A stretch of DNA of 64,000 nt from Cucumis sativus (GCF_000004075.3 NC_026660.2:30569498-30633497), one strand, 5' to 3'. Positions 50,510 to 61,778 are shown, counted from the stretch's first letter. Notes: generated by a model not told the origin, from the sequence alone. Made by a program: numbers and translations.

Positions 50510-52105
50510 TCATGGCTTACTTGAATGAGTTGGAATACTCTGTTCGTTCCAGAAGAAATTCTCTGGATCTACAGCCGTCTTCACCTTCACTAGTCTTTCA
50601 AAATTCTCACCAAAGTACTTGAACCCATAAACTTTTCCATCTTCAAAGCTGTTCTTGTCATTGTTGTTGATACCAATGTCCAAATCTCGGTAGTTCAAGA
50701 ACGATTGCCTTGGATTCTTTGAAACAAATGGGGTCATGAAACTGTACAGCCTTCTTATTTGCTTCACAAACTCCTGATCTGCTTCCGGCCCTGGTTCGTT
50801 CCAGTTCACCGAGTATTGGATTTTGTATAAATTCCCTGCTCGGTGAGGAAATGGAGTTGCCGTTGATGAAATTTCGCTCATCTTTCCGCCGTAAGGGTTG
50901 AACACCAGCCCTGTTTTGCCGATTTCGATCATCTTCTTGTACAACCAATTCAACCCATCTCTGGAAATGGGTTTCTGAACGTAATCCGATTTCCTTCTGA
51001 GAAACCCTGCTGAATCGACATTCCGATCGAGTAGAGCTTCCGGTGAAGTTCCGATATCGAAATTACCCCACCAGAGAACAGAGTCGATCCAACTCATTTC
51101 AGTACAATTCTCTTTCTGTAAACCCAATTCCGGTAATTCTTTTTTCAACAAGGAAACGAGTTCTTCGGATTTCCCAAGGAACAAGGCGACGACGCTGGCT
51201 CTGATTGTTCGAGTTCCCTTTTTTATTTTACTGGAAACTGGCTGTAAAAGTAGCCTCATGAACAGATTCTCGTCGGTGGTCGGAGCTACTTCTTGCCATC
51301 TGACGACTAAATCCGCAGCGTTCTGTTCTATAGTTCTCTCAACTCGGAATATGGTGACCGTCTCCGGCACCGGAACCAGCCGGATCTTGTAGGCGAGGAC
51401 AACGCCAAAACTGGCTCCGCCTCCACCCTTAATGGCCCAGAAAAGATCCTCCCCCATGGATTTCGAATCGAGGATTCTACCCTTCACATCGACAATCCGA
51501 GCATCGAGAACATGGTCAACAGCGAGCCCGTACTTCCGGAGCATGTTGCCATAGCCGCCACCACTAATGTGACCGCCGACGCCGACAGTGGGACAAACCC
51601 CAGCCGGGTAACCAAGAACCTTACTCTTCTCCCAAATTCTGTAGTACACTTCTCCGAGTGTGGCTCCAGCTCCAACCCACGCCGACTGGTCTGCAACATC
51701 GACAGTTACCGTCCGGAGGTTGGACATGTCGAGAATGATGAACTCGACATCGGAAATATAGGAAACACCCTCGTAATCGTGACCCCCACTTCGGATTTTG
51801 AGTTGAATACCGAGTTTCTTGGAGCAAATAACCGCGGATTGGACATGGGATTCAGTCAATGGAGTGACAATTATGACTGGTTTGGGGGCAGAGGAGGTGT
51901 TGAAACGCGCATTTCGGATATAGGCCCTAAGAACGGACGTGTAAGAAGCATTTTCTCGTGCAAAGACAATGGAGGAAACTCCAGCGGAAGAGTTCGAATT
52001 GGATTGAAAGCAGTGGAGAAATGTGGAGTAGACAGAATCAGCAGCGGCGGTGGGAGCAGAGAAAGGGAGGAGAAGAAGGCAGAGAAGAGGAATAAGAGGA
52101 AACAT
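50510..52105 (-). CDS. BBE-like FAD oxidoreductase 2 (Val gatekeeper)
   Basis: Single exon, 531 residues, with the first ATG at MFPLIPLLCLLLLPF and a signal peptide to about residue 22. Both flavin attachment residues are present: H109 (RSGGHDYEG) and C171 (AGVCPTVG). The gatekeeper is Val174, which in this family allows oxygen to reach the reduced flavin, so an H2O2-forming oxidase is predicted. Pocket motifs are standard: GGGYGN, NPYGGKM, LYKIQYSVNW and NYRDLDIG. The C terminus is NEQSIPTHSSKP. It has higher GC than the neighbouring copies. TATAAAT lies on the minus strand at 52155-52161, about 50 bases upstream of the start codon. Confidence 0.95.
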   Translation of the reverse strand: MFPLIPLLCLLLLPFSAPTAAADSVYSTFLHCFQSNSNSSAGVSSIVFARENASYTSVLRAYIRNARFNTSSAPKPVIIVTPLTESHVQSAVICSKKLGIQLKIRSGGHDYEGVSYISDVEFIILDMSNLRTVTVDVADQSAWVGAGATLGEVYYRIWEKSKVLGYPAGVCPTVGVGGHISGGGYGNMLRKYGLAVDHVLDARIVDVKGRILDSKSMGEDLFWAIKGGGGASFGVVLAYKIRLVPVPETVTIFRVERTIEQNAADLVVRWQEVAPTTDENLFMRLLLQPVSSKIKKGTRTIRASVVALFLGKSEELVSLLKKELPELGLQKENCTEMSWIDSVLWWGNFDIGTSPEALLDRNVDSAGFLRRKSDYVQKPISRDGLNWLYKKMIEIGKTGLVFNPYGGKMSEISSTATPFPHRAGNLYKIQYSVNWNEPGPEADQEFVKQIRRLYSFMTPFVSKNPRQSFLNYRDLDIGINNNDKNSFEDGKVYGFKYFGENFERLVKVKTAVDPENFFWNEQSIPTHSSKP

Positions 52106-52161
52106 GGTTGGAATTGAGATTGTTCATTTGATAAATTGGTGTTGTAGGACATTGATTTATA

Positions 52162-53936
52162 CACAAATGAAAAGATCAGATGGAAAAATGGAAGTGGGTT
52201 CCGTGTTGAAGCATGAAACTTTCTTGGCTTGACCAAGAAAAGTCAGATTATAAAAATCAATTGGTTTTTCTTTGGGTAATGTGAGAATTTGGAGTAACTC
52301 TTAGGTGACACTGATTTGTACGTAGCAAAATAAAAGAAAACCGTGTGCTTATTATTCTTTGCCCATTTATTTATATAAACACTATAATTGCTGTGTTACT
52401 CTGCCTAATCACTCACTAATCTCTGCCATTATTAAACTAAAAAGAGGATTGGGAAGATAATGCCGGCGAAGGCGGCATTACATGCGGACGTTGATCATAT
52501 GGAAATTAAAATATGAAGATGTCACACTCAAACTCAAATGGGGACTTTGACGAACCCTAACTCTATTTTTTTATTTATTATATTAACTAAATTGATGCTT
52601 TTTCATTCAAGCTTCTAAACTTTATGAAAAATCAATTATTGATTTGAGATTTTAAATTGATATTTGTGTATAAATAGTGATAAGGGAAAAGGGAGTGGGG
52701 AAGGAATAAGCGGTGTATAATTTGACTAAGAAAAAATGAGTGGAGAAAAATGAGATGTTAATTAATGAAGAGAAAAATATGGGTTGCAAAGAACGTGAAT
52801 GAATTTGAGATCTTTTGTGATATGATTGGAACTATATAGAATAGAAGAAATGCCACGTTTGTACTCACAATCTCCATATCAATTATTCACTACCATAATA
52901 TATACACTACTTTTTCTATCTAATGTAAATTATTTACTACATATGCAATTATTTTACCTATGTTAAATATGGGCTTTCTTTTTTCATTTATGCAACTAAC
53001 TTATTTTATATGATATGATGATGAAATAATGACGGAATAATCGAGATCTAATTTTATAATTATTTAAATTGTATTTTTAACAAAAGAATATTATTTTCGT
53101 GATTTTTTAATAGAAAATAGAAAAAATAGAAAAAATGCAATATCTTAAATGGGAAAATGATTGAATTCAACCATTTGAAATGTCAACTTCCAAATAAATT
53201 TAAAACTTGACTTTTATTTAATTTTTAATCCACACTACGTTCCCCACACATTTTCCTTTTTCATTTTTTTTGTCATTTAAATTATTTATGAATATATATA
53301 TAGCGAAATAAAAAAGTGATATTATATTTATAAAATTATTCAATTTAAATTGAATTTTGTCTTTTTCATTTTATATAGCAAAAGAAAAGAAGGGTGTAAT
53401 AGTAATATGGGATTTTGAGTTGGTCCAAACTCGAAAGCACGTGGGAGCCTGGGAGGTGGCTAATGAAGTTTATAACCACAAGTTGGGAACCGGAACGCGT
53501 TTTTAGTCGTCACGGATGCATGCGGAGGATACCCACACCCACACCCACACCCACATCCCCTCCAAATTTTAAAAAAGTTTGACCAACTCAAACTATCTCC
53601 CTCCTTACCTACTCTTATTATTGTGACCCTTTTTTTTCCTCATCAAATAAATGCTCCAAATTATTCATACCCCACACATCAAAAAATAAAATGTGGAAAA
53701 TTCCTCCCATACAGAACTTACAACTTTTCTTTTTCTTGACTAATGAAATGAAACTTACAATCAAACAAAACTTAGTTTTCAATTTGTATGTATACAATAA
53801 TTATAAGGTATGTTACTGTGATATTGGCTACTACTATCACATATATGCAAACTCTTATTCATTAATTTTACGACTACTCTCTTTTTAAATGTTTATATAT
53901 TTAGAAAAAAAATGGATGAGATGAGAAATGCACAGT
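52162..53936. other. Spacer between BBE-like 2 and 3
   Basis: AT-rich. It includes a G-box core CACGTG at 53438-53443 and a C-rich hexamer array at 53531-53555. No gene is seen; the ORF at 53691-53888 has no coding character. Confidence 0.45.
53531..53555 (-). repeat. (CCCACA)n array, quadruplex-prone on the minus strand
   Basis: Four CCCACA-type units run into CCCC. The minus strand therefore carries five runs of three or more G with three-base loops, enough for a G-quadruplex. Confidence 0.8.
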
Positions 53937-55553
53937 TTAAAGGCTTTCAGCTCTGCCATTAGAATCTAATGCTTCAACTTCAACACATGGAATGCTCTGT
54001 TCATATCTGAAAAAGTTATCTGGATCCACCATACTCTTCACCTTCACCAATCTATCAAAATTTCCCTTGAAATACTTTCTTCCCCAAATGCTGCCCACCC
54101 AATAGCTTGCATTTCCAATCCCATTCACTCCCAAATCCACGTCTCTGTAGTTCAAATAAGCACTTCTTGGCGATTTCGAAACATATGGTGTCATGTACTT
54201 GTAAAGCTCTCTAATCTTCTTCAAATTCTTGGCTGCAGCCTCATCCCCTTCTTCTTTCCATGTCACTGAGTATTGAATTTTGTATTTGTTCCCAGCTCTA
54301 TGTGGAAATGGAGTCTCCGTCTCTGGAATTTGACTCATTTTCCCACCGTATGGGTTGAAAGTCAGTGCTGGTCTTTTCAGTTCTATCATTTTTCTCATCA
54401 TTCCTTCAAGATCTGCCTTTGAGATTGGTTCTTGAACATAATCTGATTTCTTCTTCAAGAACTTTTCAGAGTTGGGTTGTCTTTCAAGCAAGACATTTAG
54501 TGGAGTTCCGATTGGGTAGTTTGACCAAAACAGAATAGACTCAATCCAACTCATTTCTTTACAATCCTCATCCTTAATACCCAATTCAGGAAATCTTTCA
54601 GACATTAACGCAAAGAGTTTCTGTGCATTTCCAAGGAATAAGGAAACGAATTTGGCCTTCGCTGTTTTTTGGGTTTTTTTATTTACAGGAAGAATCACTA
54701 CTCTTATGAATAGATTTTCATCAATTGTATCGGCAATTTCTTGCCATTTGTGCAAGATATCTACAACACCTTCTTCTATGGTTTTCTCCGTTCTAAAAAC
54801 AGTGACAGTTTCAGGTAATAGAACAAGTTTAAACTTCCACGAAACAATGACACCAAAACTAGCTCCACCTCCTCCTCTAATTGCCCAAAACAAATCTTCC
54901 CCCATTGTTTCTCTATCCAAAACCCTACCATTAACATCAACGATCAAAGCATCAACTACATTATCTACTGAAACCCCAAATTTCCTCATTAAATTACCGT
55001 ATCCAGCGCCGCTGAGATGACCTCCAACTCCAACCGTGGGGCAAACCCCAGCTGGGAATCCATGGATCTTGCTCTTCTCTGCAATTTTGTAGTAAACTTC
55101 GCCGAGGGTTGCACCAGAATCCACCCACGCGCTTTCGTCTTCAATGTCGACAGCTACGGATCGAAGATTGAACATATCAAGGATCACAAATGGGGAAGCG
55201 GATACATAAGAAAGACCGTCGTAGTCATGGCCGCCACTTCGGATTCTGATTTCAAGGGCGTGGATTCTGCAACAGAGAACGGTGGCTTGAACGTGGGAAA
55301 CATGGGTTGGGGTGACAATGAACAAGGGTTTTGGGGTAGTGGGTGAAGTGAACCTGAGATTTCTGATGTAAGAGTTTAAGACAGGGGAGTAAGATGGGTT
55401 ATCAGGGAAGAAGGTAACTTCAGAGATTGGGGAAGATGATGGTGAAGAATGATCGAAAAGACAGTGGAGAAGGGTTTGATGAGAGGGAAATTGAGCAGAA
55501 AGTGCCATTGAAGAGAGAATGAGAAGAAGGGTTGTGAGAATTGGGATCCCCAT
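53937..55553 (-). CDS. BBE-like FAD oxidoreductase 3 (Val gatekeeper)
   Basis: Single exon, 538 residues, starting MGIPILTTLLLILSS, with a signal peptide to about residue 20. H109 (RSGGHDYDG, Asp for the usual Glu) and C171 (AGVCPTVG) are the flavin attachment sites, and the gatekeeper is Val174, so oxidase activity is predicted. HLSGAGYG has Ala where others have the middle Gly of GGGYG. NPYGGKM, KYKIQYSVTW and NYRDVDLG are present. Its tail is longer than in copies 2, 4 and 5 (VEVEALDSNGRAESL). No clear TATA box lies close upstream. Confidence 0.95.
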   Translation of the reverse strand: MGIPILTTLLLILSSMALSAQFPSHQTLLHCLFDHSSPSSSPISEVTFFPDNPSYSPVLNSYIRNLRFTSPTTPKPLFIVTPTHVSHVQATVLCCRIHALEIRIRSGGHDYDGLSYVSASPFVILDMFNLRSVAVDIEDESAWVDSGATLGEVYYKIAEKSKIHGFPAGVCPTVGVGGHLSGAGYGNLMRKFGVSVDNVVDALIVDVNGRVLDRETMGEDLFWAIRGGGGASFGVIVSWKFKLVLLPETVTVFRTEKTIEEGVVDILHKWQEIADTIDENLFIRVVILPVNKKTQKTAKAKFVSLFLGNAQKLFALMSERFPELGIKDEDCKEMSWIESILFWSNYPIGTPLNVLLERQPNSEKFLKKKSDYVQEPISKADLEGMMRKMIELKRPALTFNPYGGKMSQIPETETPFPHRAGNKYKIQYSVTWKEEGDEAAAKNLKKIRELYKYMTPYVSKSPRSAYLNYRDVDLGVNGIGNASYWVGSIWGRKYFKGNFDRLVKVKSMVDPDNFFRYEQSIPCVEVEALDSNGRAESL

Positions 55554-56731
55554 TGAAATGGGTTTAGGAGGAAGATGATGAAAACAAAAGAAACAACGGG
55601 GAATTTGGATTGACCAATGGAGGGTGGCAGTTCATACTTGAAGGCTAAGTAAAATGGGTTATTCCAAACAATCGACACCACTAAGTAACAAATTAATTAA
55701 AGATAGCGACGGATAACAAAATGAAGCTCTATGAATTTGTATGTTTAAATTTTGCTATACAGTTGATTTGATAATTCATAATTGTTGCTAAGAGAGAGGA
55801 TTTGAATGATTTCACATAATTGTAGAAAGTGAAAACCAACTAGAAAACAAAACAGTTTTCTTAAAACAAATGCAACAAGAGAATGAAGTATGCAAGTTTT
55901 AGAATATCATTCATTCAAAGCTACGTCTCCCCCCTACTTTCCTTCTTTATTTATACATAATATTGCATATTTATTTATTTTTTAAAAATAAATATTGAAA
56001 TTATTATAAAATATAGAAAAAAAAAGAATTATAATTCTAAAACTACTTTCTATTTAAGATTAAAATTATAAAAGATACAAGTCTTAAATTTTTAAAAGGT
56101 TTTAAAATAACTCAGGATGAAGTTTGATTTCAAAAATATTTTGAACTATTAAAAAGTTAGAAAATACCCAAATTTTATACCCGTTTTCTCATTAAAAACC
56201 AAAAGAAATAAGTTAGAATATAAGATTCCACAAAATCCCACAAAATTCTAAAATAAAATTTTCTCTTTTTAACATACTAAGACAATGATTAGTTAAATAT
56301 AATTTTTTTATTTGATTAATTTTTGTTTTAATATGTTTAAGGAGAAATTTTTATTTTGAAAATTTGTAAGGTGTTGGGGAATTTTATGTTTTTATTTTAG
56401 GTGGTGGAAAATTTGGTGTAAGAAATAGAATAAAAAGTTATGAAAAATTTGAATAGTTAAAGAAAATTCCAATAAAACTAAGACTAATTGTAAGGTATTG
56501 TTAAATGATGTTTGAAAGTTTGAGAAGATAGAGAATAGAAAGGTATTTATACATAATAATTGTGGAAATGGGTGTGTTTGTTTTCTATGGAAAAAGGAAA
56601 TGCAATTAAGAATTGTAGGCAATGAAAGTGTTTGAGTATCATTCATTCATTCATTCATAATAATTCAAACTCGAAACCATTATTCATTCATTGATTCATT
56701 CATCTTTGCTGGTTTGTTTACAAAAAAGACA
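55554..56731. other. Spacer between BBE-like 3 and 4
   Basis: AT-rich. (ATTC)n repeats lie at about 56640-56705, next to the 3' end of BBE-like 4. No gene is seen. Confidence 0.5.
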
Positions 56732-58315
56732 TCAACGAGTGGGGATACTCTGTTCATTTCTGAAGAAATTTTGAGGATCAACCTTCGTCTTCACATTCAC
56801 CAATCTCTCAAAATTCCCTTTGAAATACCTCTCCCCATAAACCCTTCCTTCCTCCAAACTCCATGTCCTACTACTTCCAATATCAATGTCTCTGTAATTC
56901 AAAAACGCTTCTCTCGGATTCTTCGACACAAAAGGGGTCATCGCTTCGTACAGTTTTCTCGACAGCGCTATCTCCTCTTCTGCCTCTGTATCCCCTGCTT
57001 CCTTCCAGTTTGAAGAGTATTGGATTTTGAATTTCACTCCTGCTCTGTGTGGAAATGGCGTCGCCGTCTCTGATATCTCACTCATTCTCCCTCCGTATGG
57101 ATTCCATGTCAGACCCACTTCTTCAACATCCATAAGCGCCTTCCATATGGCTTCCACCCCTTCTCTTGAAATGGGTTCTCTCACGTAGTCTGATTTCCTC
57201 TTCAGATATGGTGTTGATGCCATTTGCCTGCTCAATAGCGCTTCTGGAGCTGTTCCACTTGGGAAGTTTGCCCAAAACAGAACCGATTGAATCCAACTCA
57301 TTTCAAAACACTCTTGTTTTTGCAATTTCAAACTGGGTATGTTCTGATTCATAATATCCATAACCTTCTCCACTGGCCCAAGAAACAGAGCCACCAATGT
57401 AGCTTTCCCCGTTTTTTGTCCATTTTCCCCTTTGGATGAATGCAACATCAATCTTATAAACAGATTCTCATCCAACTTGTCCATAACTTGCTGCCATTCA
57501 AAAACAACATCCGTTGCTCCGTCTTCAATCTTTCTATCAACATCAAAGACCGTCACCGTTGATGGGACTTGAACTAAGCTGATCTTCCACGAGAGAATAA
57601 CTCCAAAGCTTCCTCCCCCTCCACCTCGAATTGCCCAGAATAAATCTTCCCCCATAGTTTGTCTGTTTAGAATCTTCCCATCAGCATTTACAATCTGAGC
57701 ATCCAAAATGTTATCAACGGTGAGCCCAAATTTCCTGATCAAATTCCCATACCCACCTCCAGAAAAATGGCCACCAGTACCAACAGTCGGGCAAACTCCT
57801 CCAGGGAAGCCATGGAGGTTGCTCTTTTTAGCAATAGCGTAGTAAAGTTCACCCAAGGTAGCCCCTGATTCAACCCAAGCAGTTTGGGATGGAATGTCGA
57901 CATTGATGGCTCGAAGATTAAAGAGATCGAGGATGACGAAGGGTTGTTGGGAGACATAAGAGAGGCCTTCGTAATCATGGCCGCCACTGCGGATTCTGAT
58001 CTGTAAGCCGACGCGTTTGGCGCAAACAACGGTTGACTGGACATGGGAATAGTGTTTGGCAGTGACTATGAATAGAGGTTTTGGGGTTGTGGGGTTTTGA
58101 AACCGGAGGTTTCTGATGTAGGAGTTGAGAACTGTTAAGAAAGAAGAGTTGTTGGGGGTGAAAATGGCGTCAGAAATGGGGAATTGGGGTTGTGAAGTGG
58201 TGGATAGACATTGGAGAAAGCTCTGTTGAGCAGAAACAGATGATAGCAATGGAGAGAAGATGAAAGTGAGAGAGAAGAATGTGAGGAATATTGAAGAAGA
58301 TGAAAACCACATCAT
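56732..58315 (-). CDS. BBE-like FAD oxidoreductase 4 (Val gatekeeper)
   Basis: Single exon, 527 residues, with two adjacent ATGs at the start (MMWFSSSSIF) and a signal peptide to about residue 29. Flavin sites are H113 (RSGGHDYEG) and C175 (PGGVCPTVG), with gatekeeper Val178. The pocket motifs are standard: GGGYGN, WNPYGGRM, KFKIQYSSNW and NYRDIDIG. It ends NEQSIPTR, a common plant BBE-like ending. It is the close sister of copy 5: exon sequence, signal peptide and the C-terminal end align throughout. Copy 4 therefore serves as the intact reference for changes in copy 5. Confidence 0.95.
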   Translation of the reverse strand: MMWFSSSSIFLTFFSLTFIFSPLLSSVSAQQSFLQCLSTTSQPQFPISDAIFTPNNSSFLTVLNSYIRNLRFQNPTTPKPLFIVTAKHYSHVQSTVVCAKRVGLQIRIRSGGHDYEGLSYVSQQPFVILDLFNLRAINVDIPSQTAWVESGATLGELYYAIAKKSNLHGFPGGVCPTVGTGGHFSGGGYGNLIRKFGLTVDNILDAQIVNADGKILNRQTMGEDLFWAIRGGGGGSFGVILSWKISLVQVPSTVTVFDVDRKIEDGATDVVFEWQQVMDKLDENLFIRLMLHSSKGENGQKTGKATLVALFLGPVEKVMDIMNQNIPSLKLQKQECFEMSWIQSVLFWANFPSGTAPEALLSRQMASTPYLKRKSDYVREPISREGVEAIWKALMDVEEVGLTWNPYGGRMSEISETATPFPHRAGVKFKIQYSSNWKEAGDTEAEEEIALSRKLYEAMTPFVSKNPREAFLNYRDIDIGSSRTWSLEEGRVYGERYFKGNFERLVNVKTKVDPQNFFRNEQSIPTR

Positions 58316-58683
58316 ATAGTGTGTAATGCAATGTAAAATGCAATGGTGAAGAGTGATGGAATGTGAAAGTTTTTGATGAATTTTTGGTGTGGCTTAGAAA
58401 GGATATTTATGTGAATCTAAAAGAACAAACACAATTATTTTAGTCCTTTTTTAGTAGGTTAGTTTTTCAAAATTATGTTTATAGACACTATTTGTTTATA
58501 CAATTATACCTAAATTAAAATATGCATTGGAATTAAATAAGTTTAAGATTTTAAAAAATACAAAATAATGGTTAAGCAGTTCCTAATTTTTCTTTTTATT
58601 TGTGGATTTGATTTAATGGGAATTAATTTAATTGTTATTTCTTGTTAATTACAAGTCATATTGGAATAAGAGGTTAGTTTAGT

Positions 58684-58730
58684 TAGGAAAGAATGTGAAT
58701 TAGGAAAGAATGTGAATTAGGAAAGAATGT
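58684..58730 (+). repeat. Tandem repeat of a 17-base unit
   Basis: TAGGAAAGAATGTGAAT is repeated about 2.7 times upstream of BBE-like 4. Confidence 0.9.
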
Positions 58731-59470
58731 CAATGAGGTCACATATTCTTAATTAGGTTGATATCATTACAATATTTTTTTTAGTAAGTTATATCCTAGA
58801 AATTTAATCCCCGATATCATTCATATTCACGTACATAAAAATATATGGTTATTACAAATGAAGAATTGAGTATATTTAAATTATAAATGTTGTCTAATTA
58901 AAGTTAATAAATATTGTAAGAACATGAAGTTATTCCATAAAATTTATTCTTGCTTCCTTCCCATCTTTCAAGAATAGTTTTTACTTTCTTAATAAACTGT
59001 ATTCAATTTAGAAAAGAATAGTAGATTTGAAGGAACCTCTTAAGAAGCATTGGTAAAAATAACATTTAACATTCAAAAACTCGAAAAATGAAAGAGGAGA
59101 ATTGAAAATAGGGTTATTATCAAAGACCTTTTAATTTAATTTCCAGATGAGATTATATAAGTTTGTTTGTGTATGGAGCAAAGTTATGTTGTTGTATGAT
59201 TCATGAAACAAAAAACACAATTTAATGATATGTTTATCAATTTAGAAAGTAAAGGAGATAAATACATTGGATTTAATTGTTTTTCACTTGGATTTCCAAC
59301 CACATTTGATGATATATGCTTTTATAATTTAATGCCCCAAGTTGTCATATCATTTATGGAGGAGACCAATAACTCCATGCAAAACCAATGTATGAAGAAA
59401 TTTATGTTATTTGTTTAATCAGCATCAGGATGCGGTGATGATACATACAACAATTGTATTGTGGGTGAAG

Positions 59471-59510
59471 ATTGAACACATATTATTTTGATTGAACACA
59501 TATTATTTTG
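59471..59510 (+). repeat. Exact 20-base tandem duplication
   Basis: ATTGAACACATATTATTTTG occurs twice in direct tandem just downstream of BBE-like 5. Exact identity suggests a recent event. Confidence 0.95.
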
Positions 59511-59558
59511 ATTTTGTCATGATAATAAGAAAGAAGAATTGAAAGGGTTTATTGAAAA

Positions 59559-61136
59559 TCAACGAGTGGGGATGCTCTGTTCATTTCTGAAGAAATTCTG
59601 AGGATCAACCTTCGTCTTCACACTCACCAATCTCTCGAAATTCCCTTTGAAATATCTGTCCCCATAAACCTTTCCTTCTGCCAAACTCCAATTTCCACTA
59701 CTTCCAACATCAATGTCTCTGTAATTCAAAAATGCTTCTCTCGGATTCTTCGTCACAAAAGGGGTCATAGCTTCGTACAGTTTTCTCGACAACTCTATTT
59801 TCTCTTTCTCTACTCCATCTTCCTTCCAGTTTGAAGAGTGTTGAATCATGAATTTCACTCCTGCTCTGTGTGGAAATGGCGTTGCCGTCTCTGATATCTC
59901 ATTCATTTTCCCTCCCTGTGGATTACACGTCAAACCCCCAACTCCTATCTCTATCAGTACCTTCCATATATCTTCAATCCCTTTCTTTGAAATCACATCT
60001 CTCACATAATCCGATCTTCGTTTCAGATATGATCCCGTTGGTTTGTCCCTCTTCAATAGCGCGTCTGGGGCTGTTCCATTTGGGAAGTTTGCCCAAAACA
60101 GAGTCGATTCAATCCAACTCATTTCAATACACTCTTGTCTTTGCAGTTTCAAACTGGGTATGTTCTGGTTTACAATCTCCACAAGCTTCTCCGGTGGCCC
60201 TAAAAACAGAGCCACTAACGTAGCTTTCCCTGTTTTTTGTCCATTTTCCTCTGAAGCTGTCTGCATCATCATTCTCAAATACAGATTCTCATCCAACTTG
60301 TCCACAACATTCTGCCATTCCCAAGAAATATCTATTGCTCCTTCTGCAATCTTTCTCCCAACTTCAAAAACCGTCACAGTTGCTGGGACTTGAACTAACT
60401 TGATCTTCCATGAGAGAATGACACCAAAGCTTCCTCCTCCTCCTCCTCGAATCGCCCAGAACAAATCTTCACCCATTTGTTGTCGATTTAGTATCTTCCC
60501 TTCAACGTTAACAATCTGTGCATCCAAAACATGATCAACAGAAAGCCCAAATTTCCTCATCAAATTCCCATACCCACCTCCTGAAATATGTCCACCAGCA
60601 CCCAGTGTTGGGCAAACTCCAGCAGGGAAGGCATGAGTCTTGCTCTGGTTAGCAATGGCGTAATAAAGTTCCCCCATGGTAGCCCCTGCTTCAACCGAAG
60701 CAGTTTCGGTTGGAATGTCAACATTGATGGCTCGAAGGTTGAAGAGATCGAGAATGATGAAGGGTTGTTGAGAGACGTAAGATAAACCTTCGTAATCATG
60801 GCCACCGCTGCGGATTCTGATCTCTAATGCGACACGTTTGGCGCAAACAACGGTTGATTGAACATGAGATGCGTGTTTGGCAGCGACGATCAGTAGTGGT
60901 TTTGGGGTAGTGGGGCTTAGAAATATGCGGTTTCTGATGTAGGTATTGAGGACTTGTAAGAAGGAAGCGTTGTCTGGGGTCAAAATGGCTTCAGAAATGG
61001 GGAATTTGGGGTCTGAATTGGATGTCAGACATTGAGTAAAGCTCTGTTGAACATTAGCGGAGGATACGCATGGAGAAAATAACAAAACGAGAGAGAAAAA
61101 TGTGAGGATTGAAGAAGAAGATGATGAAGTCCACAT
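59559..61136 (-). CDS. BBE-like FAD oxidoreductase 5 (Leu gatekeeper, altered pocket)
   Basis: Single exon, 525 residues, starting MWTSSSSSSILTF, with a signal peptide to about residue 28. Flavin sites H113 and C175 are kept (PAGVCPTLG), but the gatekeeper is Leu178 where its sister copy 4 has Val. Three further conserved positions have changed: Ser147 for Trp in the AWV motif, Gln407 for Tyr in NPYGG, and Met430 and His433 in place of Lys and Tyr of KIQY. The reading frame is fully open and the ending NEQSIPTR is intact, so it is not an obvious pseudogene. The changes suggest a shift in chemistry or early relaxation of constraint. It is head-to-head with BBE-like 6. Confidence 0.94.
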   Translation of the reverse strand: MWTSSSSSSILTFFSLVLLFSPCVSSANVQQSFTQCLTSNSDPKFPISEAILTPDNASFLQVLNTYIRNRIFLSPTTPKPLLIVAAKHASHVQSTVVCAKRVALEIRIRSGGHDYEGLSYVSQQPFIILDLFNLRAINVDIPTETASVEAGATMGELYYAIANQSKTHAFPAGVCPTLGAGGHISGGGYGNLMRKFGLSVDHVLDAQIVNVEGKILNRQQMGEDLFWAIRGGGGGSFGVILSWKIKLVQVPATVTVFEVGRKIAEGAIDISWEWQNVVDKLDENLYLRMMMQTASEENGQKTGKATLVALFLGPPEKLVEIVNQNIPSLKLQRQECIEMSWIESTLFWANFPNGTAPDALLKRDKPTGSYLKRRSDYVRDVISKKGIEDIWKVLIEIGVGGLTCNPQGGKMNEISETATPFPHRAGVKFMIQHSSNWKEDGVEKEKIELSRKLYEAMTPFVTKNPREAFLNYRDIDVGSSGNWSLAEGKVYGDRYFKGNFERLVSVKTKVDPQNFFRNEQSIPTR

Positions 61137-61778
61137 TGCTGCAATAGATTAATGGAAGACTTAGATTGTTCGAGGAGTTTGGATGGGGATTTAAAGTAAA
61201 AAGACAGAATTTTCTTTACTATATTTGTTAGTTAGTTAGTTAGTTATGTAATAAATTAGATCCATATTGTTTAAGAAATAATTAATTGTGAGAAGAAAAG
61301 AAAAAAGGCTTTGTTTTGGGATCTCTAATTTGATTGATTGTTGATTAGTGGTCAATCTAAATATTCTATAAATGGGATGAGGTCAAATTTCCCTAATTTC
61401 ATGGGCATGCCCCCTCCTCTTAATTTGTACATTAATCTTTGTCCACATCTCTTACTATATTAAATTAGATTCATATTTCAACCAAAGGTCTTAAATTATT
61501 ATACTCAAATCTTAATTACTTTATTTTAAAATTACCATCAATATAAATAGGGAAAATTTGTCACCATCTATAGTTAGTACTCACCATAAACTAACGTAAC
61601 AATTTGATAATATTTGAAACGTCTCTTTACCCAAATAATATTCCAATTAAATGGATAGTAATAAGGACAATTAATTTCGTTGTTCAACGTACTACACATT
61701 CCTTTTCCATATGCATAGAATATATGTATATATGCTCTCTCATCTAAACTCTCATTTCAAAATTACTAATCCAACAAA
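61137..61778. promoter_or_regulatory. Short divergent promoter between BBE-like 5 and 6
   Basis: Only 642 bases separate the two opposing start codons. A TATATATGC-like box lies near 61728 for the plus-strand gene; the minus-strand box is unclear. A (GTTA)n stretch sits at about 61229-61246. Confidence 0.5.

Larger units (their letters stand above)
58316..59558. other. Spacer between BBE-like 4 and 5
   Basis: Contains a 17-base tandem repeat (58684-58730) and a 20-base exact duplication (59471-59510). No gene is seen. Confidence 0.5.

Noticed and set aside
51512-52117. 201-codon plus-strand ORF opposite BBE-like 2
   Set aside because: It is antisense to a strongly supported gene and arises from its codon usage; no recognisable protein.
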